Source: an uncultured Verrucomicrobiales bacterium (GTDB lineage: Bacteria > Verrucomicrobiota > Verrucomicrobiia > Verrucomicrobiales > Akkermansiaceae). Taken from it: 64,000 bases of DNA. Below are positions 34,346 through 44,986 of the stretch, in pieces. The position numbers and the translations under genes were made by a program. Every line of letters begins with the position of its first letter. Position 1 is the stretch's first letter. The DNA lies in the NCBI GenBank assembly GCA_937901085.1, contig CALCHQ010000084.1, positions 3,647 through 67,646 on the forward strand. The letters run 5' to 3'. The notes beneath the pieces were generated by a model. That model had not been told where the DNA came from. It ran no database searches and saw only the letters and a program-made list of their open reading frames with translations.

Positions 34346-35113
34346 TTACTGAAGTTTCCAGTAGTCCTCAATCCACGGTGCGGGCAGTACCTTATGGTGC
34401 GCCTTGCCGTCATCGAAGCCTACCACAGCCTGGTCGGGGTCGGGGTTGCCGTGGAAGACGAGGATGCGGGTCTTGGGTGGTTTGGGCGCAACAAAGAGGT
34501 TGAGCGGGAAGATAGGACGGCAGCAGCGCTTGTAGCTCTGCGCCCAGTCATACGGCCACCAGTTCACCTTCTTCATGGCGTAGGTCAGGAAGGCCTGCTC
34601 TGTCGGGAATTGAGATTTGTCGTGAGCGCGGTCGAATTCCTTGATGAAGGTATCGTAGATGTAACCGGATTTGCCGGCCTCAAAGCGGTAGATGGAGGAA
34701 TTGCCGATGTTGGGGCGCTTGCGGAATAGTGTCTTGTGCCATTCTATCCAGTTGTGGATGATGCAGTTTTCACCCGGCTTGTAATCAAAGAAGCAATCAA
34801 TGTCATCCATGATGACGACATCGACATCAAGGAAGAGGGTCGGGCCTTTGAGGTTGGCAAATCCATCCTGCGTGATGGCGAGCTTGGAGAAAATGCCGGG
34901 CCAGGCTTTTTCATTCGTGTAGCCGGGATTCGGCGGGAAGGGCTGGGCGTCGATGCCTTCGTCCAGGCCGGTTGGGTCGTCTGTAACGCAGACGAAGCGG
35001 AAGGGGCGGTGGAGATGCTTCTTTACAGAGCGGTAGAGCGTGTTGGTATATGCCGCTGGATACCGTGTGCCCCATTTGAGGCAGATGACGTTGCAGGTGG
35101 GTTCCTCGTTCAT
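34346..35113 (-). CDS. GT-A fold glycosyltransferase
   Basis: The 255-aa protein begins CNVICLKWGTRYPAAYTNTLYRSVKKHL. The metal-binding DxD is in TLFLDVDVVIMDDIDCFFDY (about residue 95), with acceptor-side motifs GNSSIYRFEAGK, FPTEQAFLTY and the C-terminal ILVFHGNPDP. This is a GT-A enzyme related to the GT8-like proteins of polysaccharide loci, without a defined CAZy family that I can assign. The ATG at 35113 is chosen since homology begins there; TACAAT (35132-35127) lies 13 bases upstream. Confidence 0.68.
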   Translation of the reverse strand: MNEEPTCNVICLKWGTRYPAAYTNTLYRSVKKHLHRPFRFVCVTDDPTGLDEGIDAQPFPPNPGYTNEKAWPGIFSKLAITQDGFANLKGPTLFLDVDVVIMDDIDCFFDYKPGENCIIHNWIEWHKTLFRKRPNIGNSSIYRFEAGKSGYIYDTFIKEFDRAHDKSQFPTEQAFLTYAMKKVNWWPYDWAQSYKRCCRPIFPLNLFVAPKPPKTRILVFHGNPDPDQAVVGFDDGKAHHKVLPAPWIEDYWKLQ

Positions 35114-35177
35114 GGTAATGTAAGTTATTGTAAAAGTGTTGAAATGTTTATCTGGCCAGGGTATGTACAGCGCGTTT

Positions 35178-36248
35178 TTATGCCTGGGGCGGCCAGCCTT
35201 TTTTCGCAAGTTCTTTGGACAGTCCCCATGTGGCGGGGCCTGGAGCGCCGGTGATGCCCCATTTCTTTGCCAGGGCTCTGATTTTACGCCAGGTCAGGGC
35301 ATACATGGGGGCGTAGAGCAGCCGGTTGAGCCATGTCTTGAATGACCAGCCGGGCTGGGGGAAGAATCCGGGGAGGCCTGATTCTCTGGCTGCTTCTTCA
35401 TAGCGTTTCTGCATCAGCCGGTTATTGTAGCGCCAGGGCTTTCTTGAGCCGATGTAGTGAATGATGGCCGGGTAGAGGGAACCCTCTACTACTTCCCTGG
35501 GTTCGTGGGCTCTCCATAAGGCCTTTTTGGGATCCGCTTTCAGGCTGAGTCTGGTGTACCAGTCGTGCCAGTTCCAGCGCGGGTGCAGGCGAATGACTTT
35601 ATCGTACAGGGCTGCGTTGAGCGCATCCTGATCCTGCGCGTAGAGTTTACCATTGTACTTCTCAGCCGCCTGGAGTATCAGCCGGGAGAGGTTCTGTTCC
35701 CGGAATTGTTCGAAATCCATTAACAGAACACCCGCGTTGAAGTAGCCGGGGTACTCCCGGGGAATGTCAAGCCTGTCGTATACTTCTGCCGTGGGGGAGG
35801 GAGCAGATTCATAGACTACGCCCATGGCAGCCCCTTGCATATCAAGTTCGAAAAGGGCAGAGCAGTCATCACATACGAGGATGTCAATGTCTGCATACAG
35901 CGCCCGCTTGAGATGGGGTAACAAGTCAGGCGCAAATATGCGGGACCATGTGGCCCGCGGCAGATAGGAGGTAAAGCCGGTCTGGATTTTTTCCGCAAGG
36001 ATGGTTTCGGTTTCAATGAAGCTCAGCGAATGGCGGGGGTGTATGTCGCGGGAGAGTGCCTGGAGACGGTCTTGTGAGCTTGCCGTGATACCGTCGCTGA
36101 GTACATACACGTCGTAGGTGGTGGTAGCGGCAGCGTTTTTCAAGAGCGACCACAAGGCAAGAGAAAGGGGCAGCACTCCCGTTTCATTGCTGGCAAATAC
36201 AATGGCACACGGCTGGGCTGAGGCGGCTGATGATGTAGGAACAGTCAT
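35178..36248 (-). CDS. Glycosyltransferase family 8 protein
   Basis: The 356-aa protein has IVFASNETGVLPLSLALWSLLKN at the N-terminus, the DxD motif ALYADIDILVCDDCSALFEL (about residues 114-133), YFNAGVLLMDFEQFREQNL, YAQDQDALNAALYDKVIRLHPRWNW, and the His in IIHYIGSRKPW that completes metal binding. These are GT8 features (LPS glucosyl/galactosyltransferase type, retaining, UDP-sugar donor). The basic C-terminus suggests membrane association. The stop lies 64 bp upstream of the next GT gene on the same strand. Confidence 0.82.
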   Translation of the reverse strand: MTVPTSSAASAQPCAIVFASNETGVLPLSLALWSLLKNAAATTTYDVYVLSDGITASSQDRLQALSRDIHPRHSLSFIETETILAEKIQTGFTSYLPRATWSRIFAPDLLPHLKRALYADIDILVCDDCSALFELDMQGAAMGVVYESAPSPTAEVYDRLDIPREYPGYFNAGVLLMDFEQFREQNLSRLILQAAEKYNGKLYAQDQDALNAALYDKVIRLHPRWNWHDWYTRLSLKADPKKALWRAHEPREVVEGSLYPAIIHYIGSRKPWRYNNRLMQKRYEEAARESGLPGFFPQPGWSFKTWLNRLLYAPMYALTWRKIRALAKKWGITGAPGPATWGLSKELAKKGWPPQA

Positions 36249-36278
36249 ATGAGAAACTCCAGGGGATACCCTTGCTGT

Positions 36279-36307
36279 ATCATATCTGTTTTTAGGGGTG
36301 AAGACAA
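36279..36307 (-). promoter_or_regulatory. Promoter of the GT8 gene
   Basis: Minus strand TTGTCT (36307-36302), 17 bp, TATGAT (36284-36279); leader of about 24 bases to the ATG at 36248. Confidence 0.55.
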
Positions 36308-36387
36308 GCTTATTCTTTTGTTGGGAGCCCTATTTTTGAGGGTGATTGCGCGCAGCGTTCCACGGCGTCCCGGATGCCTGTTTTTTC

Positions 36388-36416
36388 TTGACTTGATGCA
36401 CCTGCCGGTTTACAAT
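36388..36416 (+). promoter_or_regulatory. Promoter of the GT25 gene
   Basis: TTGACT (36388-36393), 17 bp, TACAAT (36411-36416), leader of about 70 bases to the ATG at 36492. A second weaker set (TTGTCC 36441-36446, TATCGT 36463-36468) lies downstream. Confidence 0.55.
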
Positions 36417-36491
36417 GGTTCAAACTGGTTGAAGTGGCCGTTGTCCGGCAGGCAACCCTTGCTATCGTGACCCCTGATTTCTGTTCTGCTC

Positions 36492-37271
36492 ATGAAGAAA
36501 GTCAAATACCTTGTGATTAATCTGCCCGATTCAGAGAAACGCCGCAGCTGTATCATGGAACAGGCGGTTAGGCATGGTATCACCATTGAAGTGGTTGAAG
36601 CGGTATCGGGCAGGACGCTCACAGATGAGCAGAAAGCTATGTATCTGCCTCGCGAACGCGGTAAAATCTTTACCCGTCAGCTGAGTAATAATGAGCAGGC
36701 ATGTGTGCATAGCCACCGTAAGGCGTTGGAGTTGTTCCTGGAGAGTGATGCGGAATACTGCGTCGTGCTGGAGGATGATGCGCTGCTGGATGAAAAGTTT
36801 GTACCTGGTGTGCATTACCTTATCGACAAAATCGGCGGGTGGGAATGTGCCCGTCTGCATAGCATCGGCTGCAAGCGTTATCCTCTGCTGGAACTCCCTG
36901 CCGCTGCGCCTGTGCAGGTGATGTTCCCGCGTAACAATACATGCATGAATGTGGGCTATCTGCATACGCGGAAGTCTGCGGAGGTGCTGCTGGCACAGTC
37001 GCGCACGTTCTGCATGGAGGCTGATTATCTCTGGGGCAGGATTCTGACAGAGCAGGAAATCCCGACTCTGGCAACGTACCCCAACCTCGTTCAGCTTGCT
37101 CCCGGGTACGCCGCGGAGAGCGATATAGACAAGGATGCTCCTCGTTTCACCAGTAAGTCTGCCAGGCGTTCCCTGTTGCAGTATCTGCGCTTCCGCTTTT
37201 ACAGAATGTCTTTTACTCGTGCCAAGATGCGCCTTCTTGACCTGACGCGGCGGGCGCTGTATACCAAGTGA
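36492..37271 (+). CDS. Glycosyltransferase family 25 protein (LPS galactosyltransferase type)
   Basis: The 259-aa protein has the GT25 signatures: YLVINLPDSEKRR at the N-terminus, SNNEQACVHSHRKALELFLES (SH motif) and the acidic VLEDDALLDEKF (about residues 92-103). AYLHTR-like YLHTRKSAEVLL precedes the basic C-terminus. GT25 enzymes add galactose during LPS/lipooligosaccharide outer-core synthesis. With the GT10-, GT-A- and GT8-like genes it forms a small set for a surface glycan, although each gene has its own promoter. Confidence 0.82.
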   Translation: MKKVKYLVINLPDSEKRRSCIMEQAVRHGITIEVVEAVSGRTLTDEQKAMYLPRERGKIFTRQLSNNEQACVHSHRKALELFLESDAEYCVVLEDDALLDEKFVPGVHYLIDKIGGWECARLHSIGCKRYPLLELPAAAPVQVMFPRNNTCMNVGYLHTRKSAEVLLAQSRTFCMEADYLWGRILTEQEIPTLATYPNLVQLAPGYAAESDIDKDAPRFTSKSARRSLLQYLRFRFYRMSFTRAKMRLLDLTRRALYTK

Positions 37272-37301
37272 GTCCATCAGCCGCCAGAAGCTCCTTTTTT
37301 T

Positions 37302-37330
37302 CCCCGCCCGATGCTTTGAGCCGGGCGGGG
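37302..37330. terminator. Terminator after the GT25 gene
   Basis: 9-bp GC stem CCCCGCCCG / CGGGCGGGG, 37302-37310 with 37322-37330, followed by TTTT and preceded by a T7 run. Confidence 0.75.
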
Positions 37331-37345
37331 TTTTGCTATAAAAAT

Positions 37346-37371
37346 CCCCGGTTTCAGAAATGAAACCGGGG
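37346..37371 (-). terminator. Terminator of PiT copy 2
   Basis: Perfect 10-bp stem, 37346-37355 with 37362-37371; on the minus strand it is followed by ATTTTTATAG. Confidence 0.8.
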
Positions 37372-37395
37372 ACGTTGGGTAAATGTGCCGGAGGA

Positions 37396-39606
37396 TTAAT
37401 CCTCGTATACTTCCTTGACGCGCTCGATGAGGGCGAAGGCGTGGCTGATCATGGCTCGTGTTTCGTTGAGCAGGGTCAGGTAGAGGATGCCGTTACGCAT
37501 GCCGCTTTCGTCGGCGGTGCTGTGCATCAGGTGGCGTGTGATGCAGTCTGCAAAGTCTTCGCTGAGCTGTTCGCGCTCTTCCAGCAGGGCATCGATGCCG
37601 GCAAAGTTGCCGACCTTGAGCATGTCGGTCAGATCCGGATAGAAACGCCCGATCTTGTTGGTAAGAGCCAGGAGGTCATCACCCTGTTCCTTGCTCAGGC
37701 CCTGGTGGTTGTTGTCGATGTGGTTGTAGCTTGCCTTCACCAGGGTGAGCAGGCGCTCGCAGGTGTTGAGCGAGATTTCCGTGATGCGGAATACCAGCTG
37801 GCCGCGGTCTGCCAGTTCCTTGGGCAGGGTGCGGAGGGTGGGCAGCACTTCGTTTTCTCGCAGTACTTCCAGATCCCGCTTCAGGTTGCGGCTCTTCTTA
37901 CGCAGGCGCTTCAGGGCATCGCGGTCTTCGCTGAGCAGGGCTTTCACCATGGCGTTGTAGATGCCGACCATGCGGCCCAGGCGTCCGCTGGCAGCCTTGC
38001 CGAAGTCCTTGACGGCGGCATCGCTGTGCATGTTGATGAGGCGGATTTCTTCCTTGGCGCTGTTGGTGAAGAAAGTGGATTTGATGAGCAGCGCACCGGC
38101 GATGACCAGCATGGTGACCATGCCCCAGAAACCGCCGTAGGCCATGACGATGGACACGATAAAGGCTGCCAGGCTGGCGGCCAGGGCGGTGAGGAGCCAG
38201 CCGCCGATGACGGTGAGTACGCCGGTGATGCGGTACACCGCGCTGTCGCGTCCCCAGGCGCGGTCGGCCAGGGAGGAACCCATGGCGACCATGAAGGTCA
38301 CATAGGTGGTGGAGAGCGGCAGCTTCATTTCAGTGGCCACCGAGATGAGCAGGGCAGAGACGGTGAGGTTGACCGAACCGCGTACCAGGTCATAGATGGC
38401 GCCGGTTTCTTCTTCCGGAGCCAGCGGGGTGAAGCGCCTGGAAATGAAGTCCTGAATACGCCTGGGGGTGACGCGCTCGAAGAAGCGCTTGGTGTTGAGC
38501 GTGTAGCGCACCATGGTGCGGGCGGCGCTGCAGGAACCGAAGCGTTCCTTGCCGGTGTTGGCGGAGGAAAGTTTAAGTTCGGTTTCCGTTACCTTGCGGG
38601 CTTTCTTGGAGAAGAAGAGGGTGGTCACCATGACCAGACCGGCCGCCACCAGCCAGAGCATGTTCACCTGCTGCTGGGCATCGGCCAGCCCGTTCATCTT
38701 GAAGGTACTCAGGTCTCCGCCTGCAGCCAGGTGGGCTTCGGCCAGTTCCATGGAGGTCTGCGATGCCATGAAGACACCAATGAAGTTTACCAGGTCATTG
38801 CCGGCAAAGGCCAGGGCCAGCGCACCCGTGCCGGCCAGCACGGTGATGCGGAGAGTGTTAATCTTGAAGCCGTATTGGAGAATGGCGGCGATGAGTGTCC
38901 AGGCGATGAACGCTACCACGATGGACAGCCCCAGGTTGGCATCCACCATGTCCATGAACGGGCCTTTCATGACCGGGCTGGTCTTGAGCCCCTTGAACAC
39001 CGCAAAGTAGGAAATGGCGGTGAAGGCAAAGCCGCACCACACCGGGCCGATGATGCGGTACATACGCTGGTAGTGGAAAGTGTAGAGCAGGCGCGCCAGC
39101 CACATGACAAAGGTGCCTACGGTAAAGGCGATGGCCACCGAGCAGAAAATGCCGGAGACAATGAAGAAGACCTTGTCGGTGTTGATGTAGTCGGCCAGGG
39201 AGCCGGGGCCACTGCCGATGTTGAAGTAGGCCATGCCCAGGGCCGAGCCGAGCAGGGCGAAAATGAGTGACACCGTGGTCGAGGTCGGCAGTCCCAGCGT
39301 GTTGAAGATATCCAGCAGGATGACATTGGCCACCATGACTGCCAGGAAGAGGAGCATGACTTCGTGGAAGGTGAACATGCCCGGGTCAAAGACGCCCTTG
39401 CGTGCAATTTCCATCATGCCGCTGGAGAAAGAGGCGCCCAGCAGCACGCCTACTGCTGCGACAGCAACGGCACCTGTGTACGTGCCGGCCCGGCTGCCGA
39501 TGGAGGAGTTCAGGAAGTTGCAGGCATCGTTGCTCACGCCTACTACCAGGCCGAAGACGGAGAGCAGCAGGAGCATGCCGTAGATAACGTAGTATGTGGT
39601 GTCCAT
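37396..39606 (-). CDS. PiT-family inorganic phosphate transporter with PhoU-like C-terminal domain, copy 2
   Basis: The 736-aa paralogue of the protein at 17378-19600 shares the domain order: VVGVSNDACNFLNSSIG near the start, TLGLPTSTTVSLIFALLG, AGNDLVNFIGVFMA and KLPLSTTYVTFMVAMGSSLADRAWGRDSAVYRITGV. A soluble helical tail of about 200 residues follows (GRLGRMVGIYNAMVKALLSEDRDALKRLRKK). A stretch of about 35 bases around the AWGRDSAVYRIT codons is identical between the two genes. The ATG at 39606 aligns with the start of copy 1 and fits a promoter just upstream; two earlier in-frame starts (39630, 39654) do not. Two such carriers may differ in affinity or regulation. Confidence 0.88.
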   Translation of the reverse strand: MDTTYYVIYGMLLLLSVFGLVVGVSNDACNFLNSSIGSRAGTYTGAVAVAAVGVLLGASFSSGMMEIARKGVFDPGMFTFHEVMLLFLAVMVANVILLDIFNTLGLPTSTTVSLIFALLGSALGMAYFNIGSGPGSLADYINTDKVFFIVSGIFCSVAIAFTVGTFVMWLARLLYTFHYQRMYRIIGPVWCGFAFTAISYFAVFKGLKTSPVMKGPFMDMVDANLGLSIVVAFIAWTLIAAILQYGFKINTLRITVLAGTGALALAFAGNDLVNFIGVFMASQTSMELAEAHLAAGGDLSTFKMNGLADAQQQVNMLWLVAAGLVMVTTLFFSKKARKVTETELKLSSANTGKERFGSCSAARTMVRYTLNTKRFFERVTPRRIQDFISRRFTPLAPEEETGAIYDLVRGSVNLTVSALLISVATEMKLPLSTTYVTFMVAMGSSLADRAWGRDSAVYRITGVLTVIGGWLLTALAASLAAFIVSIVMAYGGFWGMVTMLVIAGALLIKSTFFTNSAKEEIRLINMHSDAAVKDFGKAASGRLGRMVGIYNAMVKALLSEDRDALKRLRKKSRNLKRDLEVLRENEVLPTLRTLPKELADRGQLVFRITEISLNTCERLLTLVKASYNHIDNNHQGLSKEQGDDLLALTNKIGRFYPDLTDMLKVGNFAGIDALLEEREQLSEDFADCITRHLMHSTADESGMRNGILYLTLLNETRAMISHAFALIERVKEVYED

Positions 39607-39620
39607 ATAGAGATACGGAT

Positions 39621-39649
39621 TTTCTAGCATAAACGGGCATCTATGACAA
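39621..39649 (-). promoter_or_regulatory. Promoter of PiT copy 2
   Basis: Minus strand TTGTCA (39649-39644), 17 bp, TAGAAA (39626-39621) with an upstream TGC; 14 bases to the ATG at 39606. Confidence 0.55.
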
Positions 39650-39740
39650 GACAAAATCGTTATCTGTCAAAATTGTCACAATGTTACCCGGTATGTGTGT
39701 CAGTATGCACATAAAGTGGGACATGGGGTGTCTTCCTTGC

Positions 39741-39768
39741 TTGACTTATAGGATGCCGGGAGTACAAT
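39741..39768 (+). promoter_or_regulatory. gcvT promoter
   Basis: TTGACT (39741-39746), 16 bp, TACAAT (39763-39768); 10 bases to the ATG at 39779. I see no glycine riboswitch in the 172 bp upstream of gcvT. Confidence 0.65.
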
Positions 39769-39778
39769 CCCCAACAGT

Positions 39779-40861
39779 ATGAACGCCGACTCTATCAAGT
39801 GCACGCCTTTGTGCGACAAGCACGTGGCTCTCGGAGCCAAGATGGTACCCTTTGCAGGGTGGAACATGCCTGTGCAGTATACGGGCATTATTGATGAGCA
39901 TAACACCGTGCGCAGCGCCTGCGGTGTGTTTGATATCTCCCACATGGGCCAGTTCCTGGTCAGCGGTGAGGGTGCTACGGAGTGGCTTAACTCCATGTTC
40001 ACCAACAATCTCCATAAGCTGGTGGACGGCATGGGCCAGTACTCCATGATGCTCAACGAAAAGGGCGGCGTTATTGACGACCTCATCATCTACCAGGTGG
40101 CCAAGGATGATTTCTTCGTGGTGGTGAATGCCTCCATGATTGATGAAGACTATGCCTGGCTCACCGCCCACAAGCCTGCGGGTATTTCCCTGGTGAACAA
40201 GAGCGCCGACTATGTGGGGCTGGCTGTGCAGGGCCCTGCTTGTGAGGAAGTGTTCGCCAAGCTCTGCCCCGGCGTGGAGCTGCCCGTGCGCAACGGTATC
40301 CTCATGTTTGAATGCGACGGCGATGCCCTCGTGGTCTGCCGCACCGGTTACACCGGCGAAAACGGCTATGAATTCTTCTGCCCGGCAGAGCAGGGCGTCA
40401 AGTGGTTCGAGAAGGTGATGGAGTGCGGTGCTAAGCCCTGCGGCCTGGGTGCCCGCGACAGCCTGCGCCTCGAAATGTGCTACTCTCTGAATGGCAGCGA
40501 CCTTTCCCCGGAGAAGACCCCTCTGGAAGCCGGCCTCTCCTGGTGCTGCGACCTGACCAAGGAATTCATCGGTGTGGATGTGCTGCGCGCCCAGAAGGCA
40601 GAGGGCCGTCCCACCGCCCTGGTGGCCATCGAATACACCGGCAAGGGCGCACCTCCCCGCCACGGCTACGAAGTGCAGCTGCCGGACGGCACGCCCCTGG
40701 GCGAGCTGTGCAGCGGTGTGCTGTCCCCCTCCCTGGGCAAGGGCATCGGCATGGCCTACGTTCCCACCGCCCTCGGCAAGGTCGGCACCGAAGTCAATGT
40801 GATGGTGCGTAACAAGGCCGTTCCTGCCATCATCGTCAAGAAACCCTTCCTGAAAAAGTAA
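39779..40861 (+). CDS. gcvT: Glycine cleavage system T protein (aminomethyltransferase)
   Basis: The 360-aa protein has GAKMVPFAGWNMPVQYTGI near the N-terminus, GVFDISHMGQFLVSG with the catalytic-site Asp, MLNEKGGVIDDLIIY, CRTGYTGENGYEFFCP, and GARDSLRLEMCYSLNGSDLS for folate and substrate binding. It releases ammonia and transfers the methylene group from the lipoyl arm of GcvH to tetrahydrofolate. It is first in a gcvT-gcvH-gcvP cluster, 23 bp before gcvH. Confidence 0.95.
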   Translation: MNADSIKCTPLCDKHVALGAKMVPFAGWNMPVQYTGIIDEHNTVRSACGVFDISHMGQFLVSGEGATEWLNSMFTNNLHKLVDGMGQYSMMLNEKGGVIDDLIIYQVAKDDFFVVVNASMIDEDYAWLTAHKPAGISLVNKSADYVGLAVQGPACEEVFAKLCPGVELPVRNGILMFECDGDALVVCRTGYTGENGYEFFCPAEQGVKWFEKVMECGAKPCGLGARDSLRLEMCYSLNGSDLSPEKTPLEAGLSWCCDLTKEFIGVDVLRAQKAEGRPTALVAIEYTGKGAPPRHGYEVQLPDGTPLGELCSGVLSPSLGKGIGMAYVPTALGKVGTEVNVMVRNKAVPAIIVKKPFLKK

Positions 40862-40884
40862 CCCCATCCCCCAATCATAAGACT

Positions 40885-41265
40885 ATGAGCAATCCCGTAG
40901 AATACAAGTACTCCTCCGAACACGAGTGGATCAGCCCCATCGTTGACGGTATCGTGACCCTCGGCATCACCGACCACGCCCAGTCCGAACTGGGTGACGT
41001 GGTGTACGTTGACCTCCCCTCCGTGGGCGACACCTTCTCCAAGGAGGACAGCATCGCCGTGGTGGAATCTGTGAAGGCCGCTTCCGATGTGTACACCCCC
41101 GTTTCCGGCGAGGTGGTGGAAGTCAACGAAGCTCTCGATGCTGAACCCGGCACAGTGAACACCGACGCTACCGGCGCTGGCTGGATCTGCAAGATTAAGC
41201 TGGATGACCCCTCCGAGCTGGACGAGCTGATGGATGCCGCCGCTTACGAGGAATTCTGCAAGTAA
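40885..41265 (+). CDS. gcvH: Glycine cleavage system H protein
   Basis: The 126-aa lipoyl carrier has EHEWISPIVDGIVTLGITDHAQSELGDVVYVDLP and the lipoylated Lys64 in VVESVKAASDVYTPVSGEV. Size and motif match GcvH exactly. It shuttles the aminomethyl group between GcvP, GcvT and the L protein; the gene for lpd is not in this window. A strong terminator-like hairpin follows 10 bp after the stop. Confidence 0.96.
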   Translation: MSNPVEYKYSSEHEWISPIVDGIVTLGITDHAQSELGDVVYVDLPSVGDTFSKEDSIAVVESVKAASDVYTPVSGEVVEVNEALDAEPGTVNTDATGAGWICKIKLDDPSELDELMDAAAYEEFCK

Positions 41266-41275
41266 AGCGACTTCC

Positions 41276-41305
41276 GGCCGCATTCCTCACAGCAGGGATG
41301 CGGCC
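41276..41305 (+). terminator. Terminator or attenuator between gcvH and gcvP
   Basis: 12-bp stem (one G-T pair), 41276-41287 with 41294-41305, followed by TTTTCTTTTTT. It lies inside the gcv cluster, so gcvP must be expressed by read-through or a separate promoter; a TATAAA (41316-41321) without a good -35 is the only candidate. Confidence 0.8.
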
Positions 41306-41343
41306 TTTTCTTTTTTATAAAACCCCTCTGATTCATTGATAAT

Positions 41344-44184
<2,841 letters not shown>

Positions 44185-44214
44185 AGCCCAGTACCAGAAA
44201 CCAGAAAATCACAC

Positions 44215-44236
44215 GGCCGGGGAGCAATCCCCGGCC
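44215..44236 (+). terminator. Terminator after gcvP
   Basis: 9-bp stem GGCCGGGGA / TCCCCGGCC, 44215-44223 with 44228-44236, GCAA loop, followed by TCTTTTTC. Confidence 0.85.
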
Positions 44237-44602
44237 TCTTTTTCTTGTCGGAGGCAGTACTTCAGTCCTGGCGTGCCATGGATTGGGAAGTAGTGCAAGT
44301 GCGCCCGCTGCTTTTCGCTAATGCTCTATCAGTCTGTCTGGGACTATGCAAATTCAAGATTCCATCTTAAATTTGCATAAAATGAACCAAGGACATGAAA
44401 CCGGAAAAGGGGGCTTTCCTGCCGATTATCTGCAATTTTTATCCAATATTCCTGCCGATTGTGTGATAAATGTTTGCTTGTCGATTAAAAATGAATGGAG
44501 TAGCACTAAAACGTGGTTCTAGGGTGCAAAAGGCTTTAATAAGATGCCAAACTTCCCCAAAGTTATACTTGCTGGCTGGCGTTTTCGTGGTGCTATTCCG
44601 TT
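44237..44602. other. Gene-free stretch at the left edge of the accessory island
   Basis: Composition drops to AT-rich after about 44340. It holds the imperfect inverted repeat 44345-44379 and a 12-bp direct repeat TTCCTGCCGATT at 44416-44427 and 44449-44460, with a weaker third copy (TTGCTTGTCGATT) near 44475. No gene is seen. Confidence 0.5.
44345..44379. repeat. Long inverted repeat (10 + 5 bp stem)
   Basis: TATGCAAATT (44345-44354) pairs with AATTTGCATA (44370-44379). After one C/A mismatch, AAGAT (44356-44360) pairs with ATCTT (44364-44368) around a TCC loop. It lies 109 bp beyond the gcvP terminator, near the presumed junction of the island. Confidence 0.6.
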
Positions 44603-44941
44603 ATGAACTTCCCAATGAATAATTATTATGGACTTACGACCGATCGTGCCCGCTTCCTCAAAGCGGGCATAGATGCGAACCATCACCATTCGACCTGGGA
44701 AAAATATATGGAGAAATGCGCCATATCAAACCAGATAGCCGACCCAATCGACCGCGAAGCTGAACTCCGCTGCGATTGGGTAGACTGTGACAAGGAACTT
44801 GCTCATATGATGGTAAAGCAATATTGCTCGCCATTTATTGCTTCCCTGGCTGATGCATTCATTGCGTACCAGTCTGAAATGCAACAGCAACGAATCTCCC
44901 AAGACGCTGAAACGGTACACCGCTGGCGCGATTCCTGCTAG
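44603..44941 (+). CDS. Hypothetical protein (112 aa)
   Basis: The short open frame encodes a soluble, His/Asp/Cys-containing product (MNFPMNNYYGLTTDRARFL... EKCAISNQIADPIDREAELRCDWVDCDKELAHMMVKQYCSPFIASLADAFIAYQSEM). I see no recognisable domain, signal peptide or membrane segment. Codon use is intermediate. It converges on the ATPase gene with 45 bp between stops. An alternative start is the ATG five codons in. It could be a remnant or a small island gene. Confidence 0.4.
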   Translation: MNFPMNNYYGLTTDRARFLKAGIDANHHHSTWEKYMEKCAISNQIADPIDREAELRCDWVDCDKELAHMMVKQYCSPFIASLADAFIAYQSEMQQQRISQDAETVHRWRDSC

Positions 44942-44986
44942 CTGTAAAACGTTACTAATGGAGCTTCTGGGAGGATATAGAGAGTT

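Noticed and set aside
39607..39778. Glycine riboswitch in front of gcvT
   Set aside because: No tandem aptamer-like conserved core is visible, and the predicted leader of gcvT is only about 4 bases.
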